A DNA stretch of 64,000 bases from assembly GCA_015501055.1 (NCBI GenBank), contig JADNYV010000055.1:62001-126000 (forward strand), in the 5' to 3' direction. Position 1 is the first letter of the stretch. Each line of letters starts with the position of its first letter. Shown piece after piece: positions 43,650-55,390 of the stretch. The position numbers and the translations under genes were made by a program. This stretch comes from Mucidula mucida. Lineage: Eukaryota; Basidiomycota; Agaricomycetes; Agaricales; Physalacriaceae. The notes below the pieces were generated by a model that saw only the letters and a program-made list of their open reading frames with translations, was not told the origin of the DNA and did no database searches.

Positions 43650-45905
43650 AAGGAATATATAACTCCGGGCTGTAACATATATATAAATGACTTTCCAGCC
43701 CTGACTGTGCAATGAAATCCCATTGATTTTGATCACATTCTTTGCGTTCTGCATTCTTTCGATGGTTGTTCCGATCTCTAACGTTCCCCACTTTGTCTCC
43801 ATTGTCCGCCGGAAACATCAACACTGTCACCATTCCTTGAGCCACAGAATGGACATACAGGATGAAAGAGTCCTCGATTGAAGTGTGAACCTCAGTTCCT
43901 CCGACGACGATATGCCTCCTCCAACTTATCCACTCTTCGATCACCTTGAGTTCAGGCTGAGAAACAGTGTCACACTGTATCCTGAACTGCTTACAGGCTC
44001 AAGCCAGTTTGAATACGGGAGGCGGCACTTCTCGTCGTAAGCCGTGTTCTTCATCTCATTCGAACAACCTTTGCTGATCGTCTGAAGAGGGCTGTCCGGA
44101 CAGACAAATGATCACTCGCCACTCCCAAATGATCAGAAGATGACCATCCTTCATATTCAACTCCAGAGCCCCCTACTTCGGCTCTGTTTCGCATAGGACA
44201 GTATCCGTTGTACGCTGTGGAGGAAATCACAGTGCTGGATCCTGAGCTGGAATAGGGAAGAGACCCCTCCCTTTCATACACAACGATGGCACACTCAAAC
44301 GGCGAGGGCGAGATAGACTGAGCTGCTTCTGGCACTCCACGTCCTCGAAGTCCCGTGATGTTGTTGTCATCCTGTCATTCGACCTCACTTCGCTGCTTTC
44401 CCTCTTCAGGCGAGCTCAGAACCATAAATTCACACGACAACCTCTTTCCGTACGCTCTCCCATCCTCTAGTGCGTCCTAATCGCTACCGTAGAGGGTTGC
44501 GCAGCAGCAAACAACTTTACCTGAGCACGGATAGCTCTCAGCCTGAACCCAAGGTGATGATTTTGAGGATGATAAATAGACGTGTCGGAAGCTACACTGC
44601 ACAAAAACATGTAATCGTATCACGAATTCCTGCCCTAGTACCAGAGTCCGAGTAGCCTTGAAACCGGTGTTATTAGTATTACCTCTACAAAACTTACAGG
44701 TAGTAATGACAAAATCAATCCCAAGCCATAGATCATACGCACACCGATCAATTCCTCAGAATATCAGCCACGATCCCTACAGAGACATGGCGATCCGGTT
44801 GGGACGTGAGTTAGATCGTCCCGGCACTAGCGATGTGTTTCAGTTGCGTATAACAGCCTGAGTGAGTTCTCGCACTGCAAAGGCGGTGAAAATGACAGCA
44901 GACAACGGTCATCGAGGCACCATCGTCTGTTTGCATGTCCAAAACGTCAAGGCGCGACTAAAGAAGAGTGCGTAAGCGGGTGACGCCGCTGCAAGGAGGT
45001 ACGCAACGTACAGAACCCGACCAACGCCAGAAACTACCGCACATGGCATTGGTAATAAACCGTCAGGATATTGAAAACGTGGATAAAGACGATGAGAGTC
45101 GAGGTCCTTGATGATACGATGATTGTGACGATAGTCTGTCGGATGATGAAGGCGCGCATACATCCAGGAGAAAATCAACGTACAATGTTGCCGTCTTGGG
45201 GCCAACTACAGCGGTGCTCGCTACCGTCCGGACTCACGGGTCCAGTCTTATTCCAAGCCTTTTGATGCAGGTGGCGGATGCGGTGACTCTTTGACAAAGG
45301 GAATATAATCGGACCAAGACCCCGTCCACGACCTGGATGGCAATGACCGCCTTAGCAAGCCCACGGGAATAAGAAAGTCGACATCCTAGCCATTTGCGGT
45401 AGGGCAAGCAGCATTTGTCACGCCAGCACCAGACCTATGGTCGCGCTTGTTGCAAACGACGAGCGTGATGGACCCCGACGAGCGCAGGAGCTGTCAAGCT
45501 GGCGAGTAGATGGTCGGGTAGACAGTTTAGGCGCCGTCTATTGTCAATTGGCAGGTGTGGCGGGAGAAAGGCGCAACTGCCTTTTTGGTCTCGATCGCGT
45601 GTTTCCTTCCTCTGCTGCTAAGTACACCTTCCAATTGGGTTCTACTTTATAGAAAGATCCTAAAAATCTACCGGGTCTCAAAGAAATTCAAAGTGTGGTA
45701 GACATCTGAAAGAGCCTCTCTCCATATCTCTCCATTGTCTCTCTGAATTTCTATGTGAAACGCATCCACTTCTCCATCATGATCTTCGTTCTTTCTTTTA
45801 TTATACGCTGATACACGAATGGAATCGCCACTTTTATGGAGCCACAGAATGGACATCTGCTATAAGACGTCCCCCTATTTTGAAAGGTAAGCCTCACTTC
45901 ATGAC
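43650..45905 (+). repeat. Degenerate 3' part of duplicated unit B
   Basis: No intact gene is present. It matches unit A and, in inverted form, unit C. For example, 44040-44420 is nearly identical to the complement of 61120-61450, and 43690-43990 to the complement of 61560-61900. One dispersed repeat copy lies at 44507-44560. Confidence 0.65.
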
Positions 45906-46700
45906 ATGCTTCTTCCATCTCATCCACGGGTCACGACCCAAACACCCTGGGCTCAGGCTGATATCATACTTTATGGTCTCCTGCCCAGTATGCCGACTTT
46001 CTTTAGCCACCACCATGGCACCCTATCGCTATCGGTGATGGTGGACCTAGCCACCCAAGTGGCGTCGCCTCATAATCAAGAAGTCCATCAGGCCTCCGTT
46101 GGCGGTACCACGTCACCTCTACGTCTTTCCTTCTCCGCTCACGACCACACCTCGACTTTGTGCACGTATCTTGACGCTTCAAACTCAAGTACTGGAGACA
46201 CCGAACTGTCGTGGCAGTCATCGACCGACTACTATCGTTGGACGCAACGATCATGTTGGACTATCTACATGTCGAGGAGACCTATGTATGCCTCACGTGC
46301 AGCGCTCCTCGGAGAAAGGCATACTCTGTCATTGGGTGTTTAGTGGTCATGGAGAGCGTATCCAAGGTCATTCCTAGATTTGGCGCTATCGTAGAGGGCG
46401 GATAGAAGCTCCGCAGAGGTAGGTATTCGCGTACCGACTCGTATATTCGTCCTGCTCTTGATACAACATGGGGCTTACATGACTCGCAGTACGTTCTTGT
46501 CGCGTTGACGTGCACGCCCGTTGGTTAACGACTCCCAAAGACTTTACCGAGGCAGTAAGGAGCGACACCCCGTTGAACCCCGACAGACCATTGTCGGCAC
46601 CCGCTACCAGCGCGCCATTTGTGTTGAAGCCTTCGCCTGGCACCCCATGTACATACCTCTTCTATGACTTGTGTTGTATGCTCTCTAACGTACTTGATTA
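45906..46700 (+). pseudogene. Degenerate NLR/MLKL-like gene remnant, unit B
   Basis: It aligns with the complement of about 58640-59424, where similar text reads SPREWRRLIINRFIRHPRWR, HVTSTSFFSAHDHTSTL and VIGCLEVMASVSKVIPK. Here the same pieces lie in different frames with stops. The motif VIGCLVVMESVSKVIPRFGA resembles LDVAESVVKLVPVFGDIL of the gene at 55391-57403, so the remnant probably comes from that family. Confidence 0.5.
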
Positions 46701-47473
46701 GCCCAGAACCCACCGGGCCCCCAGGATCCCAATCCTGATGCTTGACGACCAAACGTTGTATCGCTATTAGAAGCTGCATATTTTGATTGTACAGCAACAT
46801 ATCCGACGCGTTCGATGTTCATAAGCATTGTTCGAGTGCAGTTCGGCATTTCGTTCGCCATATCCAGTATATTTTGGACTTTTCCGTGCCTTCTCTTATC
46901 AATGTGCTCCGTTTCATTAATTGCTTCGTGTCTGATACTTACGCCTTCTCAAAGCGCTCTTCCAAACGTGAAAAAGGTGCTATCTTGATCACAGAAGCTT
47001 CAAATACTTCCTGTTCGGAACCCCTTTGCCTTAGACCGCCGCTGCCTGCCTCAAACCCTTTCAACATATGGCCCAGCGCCTTTATGATACTAGTCATCCT
47101 CACCACCTTCATCTACACCGGGTCGCCGCTACCTGGTCTTCCATTATCACTTGAATCACGATTGGGCGATGTGAAATCGCAGGAGGCCACCATTACTGTA
47201 CATACCCCCAACGAAATCAATTCAATCGATACACAGACTCGTCACTGGCGCTTCACCTTGCCATCTTCTCGTATTCGTGGAACATGGGTCTCTCTGGTTG
47301 CTGAAACCACAATCGAGCGATGTGAAGAGGACCACTAACTCGTTAGGGTTCTCTTTTCTCTGACTACTCGTAGATGTTCTGCCATCCTGTACTAGCAAAC
47401 AACTTTTCTGAGCACGGATAGCTCTCAGCCTGAACGCAGGATTACGGCTCATGTGCTATGTCTGTGGAGAATT
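46701..47473. other. End of unit B; remnants only
   Basis: An open frame at 46787-47338 holds a possible membrane segment and ends with TTIERCEEDH, related to the remnant frames at 35076-35321 and near 58650. A dispersed repeat copy lies at 47394-47440. No intact gene was recognised. Confidence 0.45.
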
Positions 47474-47700
47474 CAAGTCGCCGCAGGCGACTTGTGGTAG
47501 GCCCGCGCAGCCGGCCATTGTACAGTAGTGGTCTAGTGGTTAGTGATACTGCCAATCCGCTTTTGCTTTTGGGGCGACGTTCGAGCCGCGTAATGTAAAT
47601 ACTGTACCTCGGCGCGCGCGCATACAGGCTTTTTGTGACTTGTTAGCAAGTAAATTCTCAATTTTTGGGGGGGCCTGCGGCGCGCAAAGTTCATAGACAC
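47474..47700 (+). mobile_element. tRNA-derived SINE-like element
   Basis: A perfect pol III A box (TGGTCTAGTGG, 47529-47539) is followed about 40 bases later by a B-box-like GTTCGAGCC (47579-47587), the internal promoter of tRNA genes. The arms do not fold into a proper cloverleaf, so it is not a functional tRNA. Just upstream is a 9-bp hairpin, CAAGTCGCC/GGCGACTTG (47474-47494). Downstream sequence has a T/G-rich stretch and a GC-rich segment. The boundaries are estimates and no target-site duplication was identified. Confidence 0.5.
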
Positions 47701-48448
47701 AGGCAAATTCTGCTCCAGTCAAACAGACAGAATACAAAGGAATTGTCACTCAACACCCTACATAGATTTAGAGAGCATAAGTCCCTTTATAATTCTCTGA
47801 TACAGTGGTAGTGGGAGTTTGAAATACAGAAATTATGAGTAGAATATGGTCAAAGAAGGAGAGGGTATTCTCAAGTAGGAACATGAACTTGTGCAAGTCC
47901 GAAACCAGCTGGAGTTGATTCCTATTTGTCTAAAGCAGGAGGGTCTACAGCAACGAGAACCCTGGAGACATTGAGGCGGAGTAAAGGGCGCCCAGATGAA
48001 TGGAAGTAGGAGGAAATCATGGTTTGGAGCGGGAATGAGGCATTGCGCGCGCAAGAGGACGATGCCAATCGATTCCCATATATTTGTTTAAAATGGTTAG
48101 ATACATCAAGATAAAGTAGATGGAGGCCCGGAAGAGAGGGAAAAGTGGCAAGAATATGGCAGGAGGAGGTGCTGACGGTCCTGGAGCCCAAAAAGGCATT
48201 GCATGCACTCGGAGACAACACTAACTGATACCCAGACATCTAAGATGGTAGCATTTCAGACAATGAGGGTACTGGCGTCCTCAACAAGCGCATCGCTGGT
48301 CAAGAACGCAGTGATCGGCATCACGGCTGCTAACTCCCAATTTGGATTAGCTAAGTCCAAATCGGGACTTAGCTATCCACAGACACGGGCCATGAGCCAG
48401 GATTACTTTACTGAATTCAAGAACGAGGTGATTATCAAAGGAGTGGCC
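47701..48448. other. No gene recognised
   Basis: Open frames on both strands (47922-48239 minus, 48203-48484 plus) lack domain support. A short hairpin (48348-48375) has 11-bp arms, TAGCTAAGTCC/GGACTTAGCTA, around a 6-base loop. Confidence 0.4.
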
Positions 48449-50405
48449 CTAGTCTACTACAACAAACGGACGAATCACGCTTGAGGTTATACCGGGGTTG
48501 GCGCTGTATCCCCTGAAGCGAACGTCGTGTTCTTGTACGTGTTGTCCGAACTCTACACACCAATCAGTATCCGCGAAATGATAACCTTTGAAAAAACGCA
48601 CAACATCTTCACCGTCTTGCGTATCCCTCGGTTGTGCGTACACACGGAATCTAGTCGTACCTTCCGTCGTACTAGCACCATGTCCACCTGACGCAAGCAC
48701 GAGTGGATGGGTGTTGAAGAAATGATCGGGATTTTGAACCTGGTCACGCAATCGCTGCCGCCCGTTGAGATTGGCGAAGAGGATGTTGGAGTATCTGTAA
48801 GGATGGTGAGAGTTGGCAGACGCACAGCCTTTCGACTCACAGCTTTGACACGGTAAATGCGCTGTTCGCTCACAGTCAAAATTGAAGCGACGGAGAGAGC
48901 GAAGAACGGGCACCACAAAAGTGCCGTGGCCGCTACCGTGCATGCACGGTAGCGGCCACGGCCAAATTGCGGGGCCGGCGAAGAACGACACATACGGTGT
49001 AAGGTAGACATAGCTTCTGGGCATTCGCAGAAAGAAAACTATTTCCAAGCAAGACACGACAGCAGTGATCGTTCCACTTTGAATCGTGCGGATGATGACT
49101 GTGTTCAGAAGACTGCCAGTACGCTTCAGGCTATTTACTTTCATGGTCCAGAGCTTTTCAATGAAAATGTTTGTCAGGGCTGCGCGAGAAACGTAGGAGA
49201 CACACACAATGTATGACAATACGATTGCGATAAGCGCGTCGCAGGAGAACGCCCCAATCACGTAGACCTGTTTCCTATATCTGAGTAAATGCATTCAGAT
49301 GCCTTCAAGACTCACCTCTGCGACAGCGGTGAACTTTGCAACTTTATCGAGGTCTCTCGCATAGCCTGGATCAGCCGCCTGCAAGTTACGGTCAGTTCAA
49401 TCCCCGAGACATCGCACAAGGGCCCCCTACCATTGTACCAAACGCTAGGCCCGCAGACATTTGCGTGAGTGAGAGCTAGGAGTGATTTGAGTTTAGTATA
49501 CAGTTATTCGGGCCACTGGCAGACAGTTCTCACCATCGCCATGAAGATTGAAGCAACGGTGAAGATAGGACGACCGCCCAGAACCTTGATTCTCCTGGGT
49601 TGATGTCAACACGAGCCACTCCTACAAGAACATACAAGGAGCGATCGCACCAAGAGAAAAACAGTTGAACCGAACATGAAACTACGCGTTTATTAGGCTT
49701 ATGAATGGTGATTGTGAAGGCTACTCACTTAGTCCTCCGGTGATGGGTATAGAGACCGCACTCCATGGGATTGTTACAAGGGCATCGATATCACCCCATT
49801 GTGTAATCAGCACGGTATGGACCATATGGGTGGTAAAAAAGGTTTGAGCGATTTCAACAACAAAAACGCCATACGCTGTATCCAGAATCAGTCAGAGCGA
49901 TCGCAGAAGAGACGAGTTCGCATCGTACGTGTCTAGCGTAGAATTTCTCAGAAATAACGCAGTATGTGGCGACCCACATGAACATATGACGGCAAAAGAA
50001 GAACAATTGTCAGTGACACGTCACAATGATCGGCCCAGCTTGGACGGCAGATCAGAAGCATGCACGCAAGCGCTCGTTTGAAGGGAATTTGGACCCACAT
50101 ACGGTATCGCGATCTAACTACATTGAATCATTGTTTCGAGTCAGAGCATCGACGCCACGCTCGCAGAGGAGGAGGACATTAAGAAACAGAACATGATTCT
50201 GTTCTCGCCACAGGTAATACCAGGACAGGAATCATGACTGTTTAAAACTCAACTTGAGGGACTCGTGAGGATATGCATCCACGTTGGGGCACACGATACG
50301 ATGCTGCATGGTATCTCAATTATCCTGATCTACGTGTATCGACTTCCTTCCTTCCCGAACATATGATTGATGAATTTACTTACCGAACAGAAAACCACCT
50401 GTCAT
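48449..50405 (-). CDS. DUF6534-type multipass membrane protein
   Basis: A fungal seven-helix membrane family of unknown function. Recognisable exons, 5' to 3': MTGGFLFG (from 50405, donor GTAAGT); a stretch with WYYLWREQNHVLFLNVLLLC; an exon at about 49729-49877 (AYGVFVVEIAQTFFTTHMVH then TVLITQWGDIDALVTIPW); and the conserved C-terminal block GAFSCDALIAIVLSYIVCVS, SLKRTGSLLNTVIIRTIQSG, RMPRSYVYLTP. After a 134-nt intron (48862-48995) comes a 21-nt exon (48841-48861), then YSNILFANLNGRQRL. The motif FKRTxxLxNxLIxxTIxTG and SKLYSNxLxAxLNxR are hallmarks of DUF6534. The first half is only partly assembled. The C-terminal tail is hydrophilic. Confidence 0.7.
48923..48962. repeat. 40-base perfect palindrome
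   Basis: Arms of 20 bases with no spacer, centred on GTGCATGCAC between 48942 and 48943. Every base pairs. It lies inside the 134-nt intron of the DUF6534-type gene. Confidence 0.95.
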
Positions 50406-50715
50406 ACCATCGCCGCTAGGACAAATGATTTGCCCAGGCCTTGAGCCTCCTGTTAAGGACAAGTAGAAGCGACAACTTGCCGCGACTCCTTTGCGAGTTC
50501 CCCATCACCCCGGAGCGAGATACTCTGCCAGAAATCATTTTCAATTTTTTCCCTCACCCGCTCTGTTTTGAACTACTGGGAAATTTCTCATGTCTGCGCA
50601 TCGGATGCTTATGTTGGTCATCATGTATATACTGAGATAACGATTTTATAATACTTCTATACATACACCTTTCGTAGTCATTAAATCGTGAATTACATAC
50701 TACTTCATAACAACA

Positions 50716-52969
50716 TCAAACGACGTGTTTGACGTGATAACGTCTCTTGAAAGCGAGCCAGAAGACCTTGACAAGCAGGACGGGATGGAGCGCATCAATG
50801 GAGGTACTGTTCAGCATCATCTGGCCATGCCACAGAATGGAACCGGCTTGCTCATCCTAGTATACGGAACGATGCTGAGCATGAGCGTCGCCAAATGAGG
50901 CTTTGAGTACGTACGGTGACGGAAAGCAGTTGCAGGTGGCGTATAAACCAACGACGGAACGATCCCAATTCCAGAGTCTCGCCAACGATAGGTATCGTAG
51001 TCGCGAAGCCGTAATCTGTAAACGTGAGTAAGAGCAAAGGCGTAAAGTCAATAGTGAACCATACCGATGCCCTTGGCCGTATCCCTGAAAAAGCGAGTCG
51101 TTAGCTCGAAATGGCCAGAACATGGTCAAGTATGACTTGCCACAGAGGCACAATCTTTGCTGCCTGCGTCTTGAAAAATCGTTGCGAGAAGTCGATTGGT
51201 AAGTGCCTTCTCTTTGCCTTCTCTTCGCTACCTTTGTTCACTTCGTGAAGGAGAGAATTTAAGCAAGCGACTCCTAGCAGCACCTTTGGGCACCCATGCC
51301 TGATACCAGTCTTAATCATCGCCGGCTCCACTACCCATGAACACGACTCACCCAAAAATGGGGTTCAGACGGGCTACGCTATCCCCGAGTGCAATCCAAT
51401 TCGAGGGTAAATACGTCGCGTTCTCAAAGTGTGTCCAAAAGGATGGTGCTAGTCTCCAGTGAGTAAAGGCATACAGAACACAAGCTGTGAAGACTTACGC
51501 ACTGTCACGGAACTACAGGTCAGGGTATCCTCAACCTCGTTCAGCATATCGAGAAATACCCAGAACCAATCAGGAATCGCATGCGGGACATGAATCGCGG
51601 CCACATGTTCACGGACACCTGCGAGATTGACGGGAAGACTTCCTGATTCGCGTGCGCCACAGCACATCAAGACTAAGGACAGTCAGTTGCAGTCATATCA
51701 AGCTTAGATGGGGACGTTATTCACCAGCGTTTCCCTCGTATTTTACACAGGCCAAATAACGAGAGTCCATTAGGCTATCGGCAACCAGAGTGAATATACC
51801 GCCACCATGATTATCGAATCCACCGGGAACAGGTAGGCGCTGCGCCAGCGAGGGAGTGACTACCAAACGGATCGTGGAGTATCGTATCCTCGGGTCATAG
51901 CTAATCTTGAGCCCATCCAGAGATAAGTGATCAATATCACGACCAAATCCAGCACGCGGAAGCCATTTCATACTGCCTTGAGTACTTCCGGTACAGTCTG
52001 CTCAGAAGAGCTTAGCATCTACTGAAAATAAAAATTCTTCGAATGGCGTACGCACCGACAACAAGCGCCGCATCGATAACCATTTCTCCATCCTTGGTGC
52101 GAACTCTGACCTGTTGAAGGTAGCCGGGATTGGACGCGTCCTTGGTCACCCCTACAACGGTGCCGACCATCTGGTGTATATTGTGGAAAGCCACCGTGTT
52201 GAGGGTTAGACGACGAATAAGCGTCTCCAATGCTTGTCGCGACGCGAACAGTGTCTTTGGTAAATTCCCGAAATATTGCGCGTAGGGTAAAATTTGAGGT
52301 CCAGCCCAGAAGTGGAATGTGAAGTCGCCGGGGGCCCACTAGATACCGACCATGAAAAGAAAGTGTGAGCGGAGAGGATTTGACTCACTTGATATCGGAT
52401 GCTTTACATTCGCGATCGAGGTTTGGGAACAGACGCAGCAGACCCCGATACAGGAAGACGATGCTCACTATAAATGAATCGTGAGTGCGTATTTCCACCA
52501 TATCACGTCGAGTAACACACCTTGGAGTGATTGATACTGGATCAAGCGTGATCTTATTTGGGACTGAGTCCACGAATGCACTGCACAACCCTCCTCCGTA
52601 GACACCCAAGCCTCGGGCTCGACAATGATGACGCGCTCAAAGTGATCTTGGCAAACGCGCGCCGTTAGAAGACCGCCGACACTGATCACTTCCGAGTCAG
52701 CAAACATATCAGTGATGCCATCGATTAGTTGCTCACCTCCCACCGCAGATGAGGGCTGTCCCGGGAAACTTTGTGCTCGCAGCAAGTCCTAGCGCGCGAA
52801 GCTCATTCGTGCAGGTTTCGATGACGAGTAGGCGACGACGGAGGATTGACCACAACAATGTGAGAACGCAGGTAAATGCTGCAAGAGCGGACAAAATCAG
52901 CATCGCATAAGACATGCCTGTCTTGGCGGTGGAAGGGAAGTGGGCGGCTAGTCGTGACATCTCGGACAC
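50716..52969 (-). CDS. FAD-dependent oxidoreductase (membrane-anchored)
   Basis: About ten exons; clear ones are 52737-52969, 52521-52681, 52389-52467, 52057-52338 and 51726-51997. The N-terminus has a membrane helix (MLILSALAAFTCVLTLLWSI). The Rossmann FAD motif spans the first intron: TALICGGSVGGLLTARV then ERVIIVEPEAW. Next come LLRLFPNLDREC, PKTLFASRQALETLIRRLT, VVGVTKDASN, the DCTGSTQGSMKWLPRAGFGR block, LMCCGARESGSLPVNLAGVR, and the second flavin motif NWIALGDSVARLNPIFG. The C-terminal exons carry DYGFATTIPIVGETLELGS and end ALHPVLLVKVFWLAFKRRYH. This is the layout of a large agaricomycete FAD/NAD(P)-binding family related to flavin hydroxylases and geranylgeranyl-reductase-like enzymes. 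The substrate is unknown. Confidence 0.8.
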
Positions 52970-55390
52970 GAATCATGATGTTTTAAGCAGTCCCTGGAAC
53001 GATGAGCGTAATGATGCATCTGTGATTGTTCTGTTCGCATAATGCGCGCCGAGCAGGGAAAAGCCAAGGACTCGGTCATGATATCAGAAGTTCTAAAATC
53101 TGCCTCGCATGGTCTGAAGTGGACACCGATTCTGGAGGCCAGAGGCCGGCAGAGGATAGGAAGCACGAACCACGGGTACGATAGATCCTTCTCTCGCGCC
53201 CCGGGTGAACACATGCTTGATTGGAACAGTCAGTTTATTGAAATCAGGGATATGAACGGCAATGCGTGTGGGTCCGACTCACTAGAAGGTTCGAAAGGAT
53301 TACCGGGAGAACGTGTGCGCGAGTTCAGTAAGTCAAGATGCCACGGAGAAAATTGGAGCGATGGAGGAGGCCAGCAGAGAGTGTGACACAAGCGTTACGT
53401 GAACAGAAAGTAATAGAGCAGGTACCTAGTACCGAACTTGAATATTGGGATCAGCGCGCGCTCTGAATACGCCATAGTACGCACTCTGAGGGCACTAGCA
53501 AGAGGAAGGAAAGGTAGGGTGGTGGCTGTGCAACGTGCGCGCGCCGTGTCTCGAAAAGGCGACTGTCTTTCGGACCGGCAGAACGGACCCCAATCTCAGG
53601 GTTTGCTCGGGGTCGGCGATATCGGGGCGGAGCATGGACCCACAGTCAACATCAAAGTGGCGGCTTGCAATATGTGAAGAAACACTCCAGCCATTTTGGA
53701 ATTACCAAACGGCTCTCGGATTCCATCACGATATGGGTACTTTGAGCGTACTAAGGTCATCGTGATTGCGCTAATGTCTGGTCCACGATACGTGTAGCAA
53801 GCACGTCTACCATGACATAAGTATCTAGCCTCCTCGACAAGCGTGTCACCAGTTCGCTCCTCGTGTATCTAATTCTCATCTCATTCACCAGTTGGTCACC
53901 TTGGGTTCAGGCTGAGAGCTATCCGCGCTCAAAAAATGTTGTATGTTACTAGCCGCAGGTCAGAAAATCAACAAGTATTATGGGAAAGAGAACACTAACA
54001 ATTAAGTGCTCAGCTCGCAGTGTGCACCACAGCACCAGATGCTGGGTGGTGATGGTTCTGCGTAGGGTATCATGGCCTGGGACTCAGCAGTGACGGTGTT
54101 CATCTTGATAATGGCGGATTAAGAGAAAGGGATATGGTTGAAGGGTTAATTCTACCTGTGAGTGTACAGGGCACCGCCTTCTTGAGGTCCTCAAATTGAC
54201 ACTGGCGGGACTGGCATATTCCATCGGGACCCAACTGGCCGACTCGAATAGTCTAAGACTGCTTTACGTGATGAATGCGAGTTTCGTGAGCGAATGAAAA
54301 GAGAGAACGGCGTACTGGATCGATGCAGGTTCGGCCTCCAGAACCTTTCGCTCGCGACGAGGTCCCAAGCAGCCGACGCCAATGTACGCCAGGGTGTCGT
54401 CACGTATTCAAGTCGGCTTGAGCCTAAGGGCAGTTCAAGAGCGACGAAATCTCGCAGCCTGAACCTCAGGTGACCGAATGGTGGATAAAATGAGGGAAGG
54501 ATAGTGGAGGAGTGAACTAAGGTTTCCTGTTCGGAATCGGGAATGTTTTATACTAGAAATCCATTTTGTGGCTGGTGATTGGAATAGAATCAAGATGTGT
54601 CCACACTGAGCGAGGTAGAGATTTTCATAGAATGGAAGGGAGAAAAGTGTACACGTTTCATGTTGGAATTCAGAGAGAAGGCGGAGAAATGTAGGGATTC
54701 ATGACAGTGAGCACGTAGAGGTCTTCGACGAGAAGTCGGGCCAGAGCAAGAACAAGACAAAGTAGCAGAGTCTGCAAGTCGGTTTTCCTAGGGTGGTGGT
54801 CGTTGTGGATAACCTGCGTGACGAGAAGGAATAAGCGCTAGCTAGGAAAGAGCTTGGCGCGATCGAAATCCCAAACAGGCAGTACTGCACATCACAATGG
54901 CGAACATCGTGCACGCCCGTGCTTGTCGTCTGAGTACTCCGCTTGTTTGTCTTAGGAGCAATGGGCGACTCGTCGATAGCCTGCTGAAAGGTGCACGACT
55001 TCTTTTCACAGTTTATTATGCGACCGCTTACTTCTCTCATAGGACACGATGTAATGTCACCGCCAACGTGTCGTGAAGCGCGACCGTATCTCTGAACGAA
55101 TGACGCCGATTGAACACGACTCCATACTCTTCTGTTCCCCATCGTCTACGTAATGACCTGACGTCGGACAACACAACCTTTCTAGCGTCACGACTGGGTC
55201 AGCAATTGGGAACGTCGTTACTAGTCCGCAGCCTGGTGCGTACGATCCAAAGCGTTCTTATACTCATCTCAAATACGAATTCAGCTCCTCTCGTGAACGC
55301 AACTTACTGCGAAATGTCTGATCGCTGTCCACAGCCCCGTCGCGCTCCGTCGGTCCCTCGCGCAGCGCATGGCTCTGTACCGTCACTGAA
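52970..55390. repeat. Gene-poor region with degenerate copies of the duplicated unit
   Basis: No gene is supported. A dispersed repeat lies at 53895-53940 (minus). Sequence around 54440-54530 (CAGCCTGAACCTCAGGTGA and the following GTGGATAAA) resembles 61557-61640 in unit C, so a fourth, badly decayed inverted copy may lie here. Minus-strand frames at 52948-53214 and 54699-55142 have no recognisable domain. Confidence 0.4.

Noticed and set aside
47521..47600. A tRNA gene
   Set aside because: The A and B boxes fit, but no acceptor stem or anticodon arm can be folded, so I call it a SINE-like element.
53042..53386. Plus-strand open frame of 114 residues near the FAD gene
   Set aside because: It has no domain, no splice support and a composition like antisense or spacer DNA.
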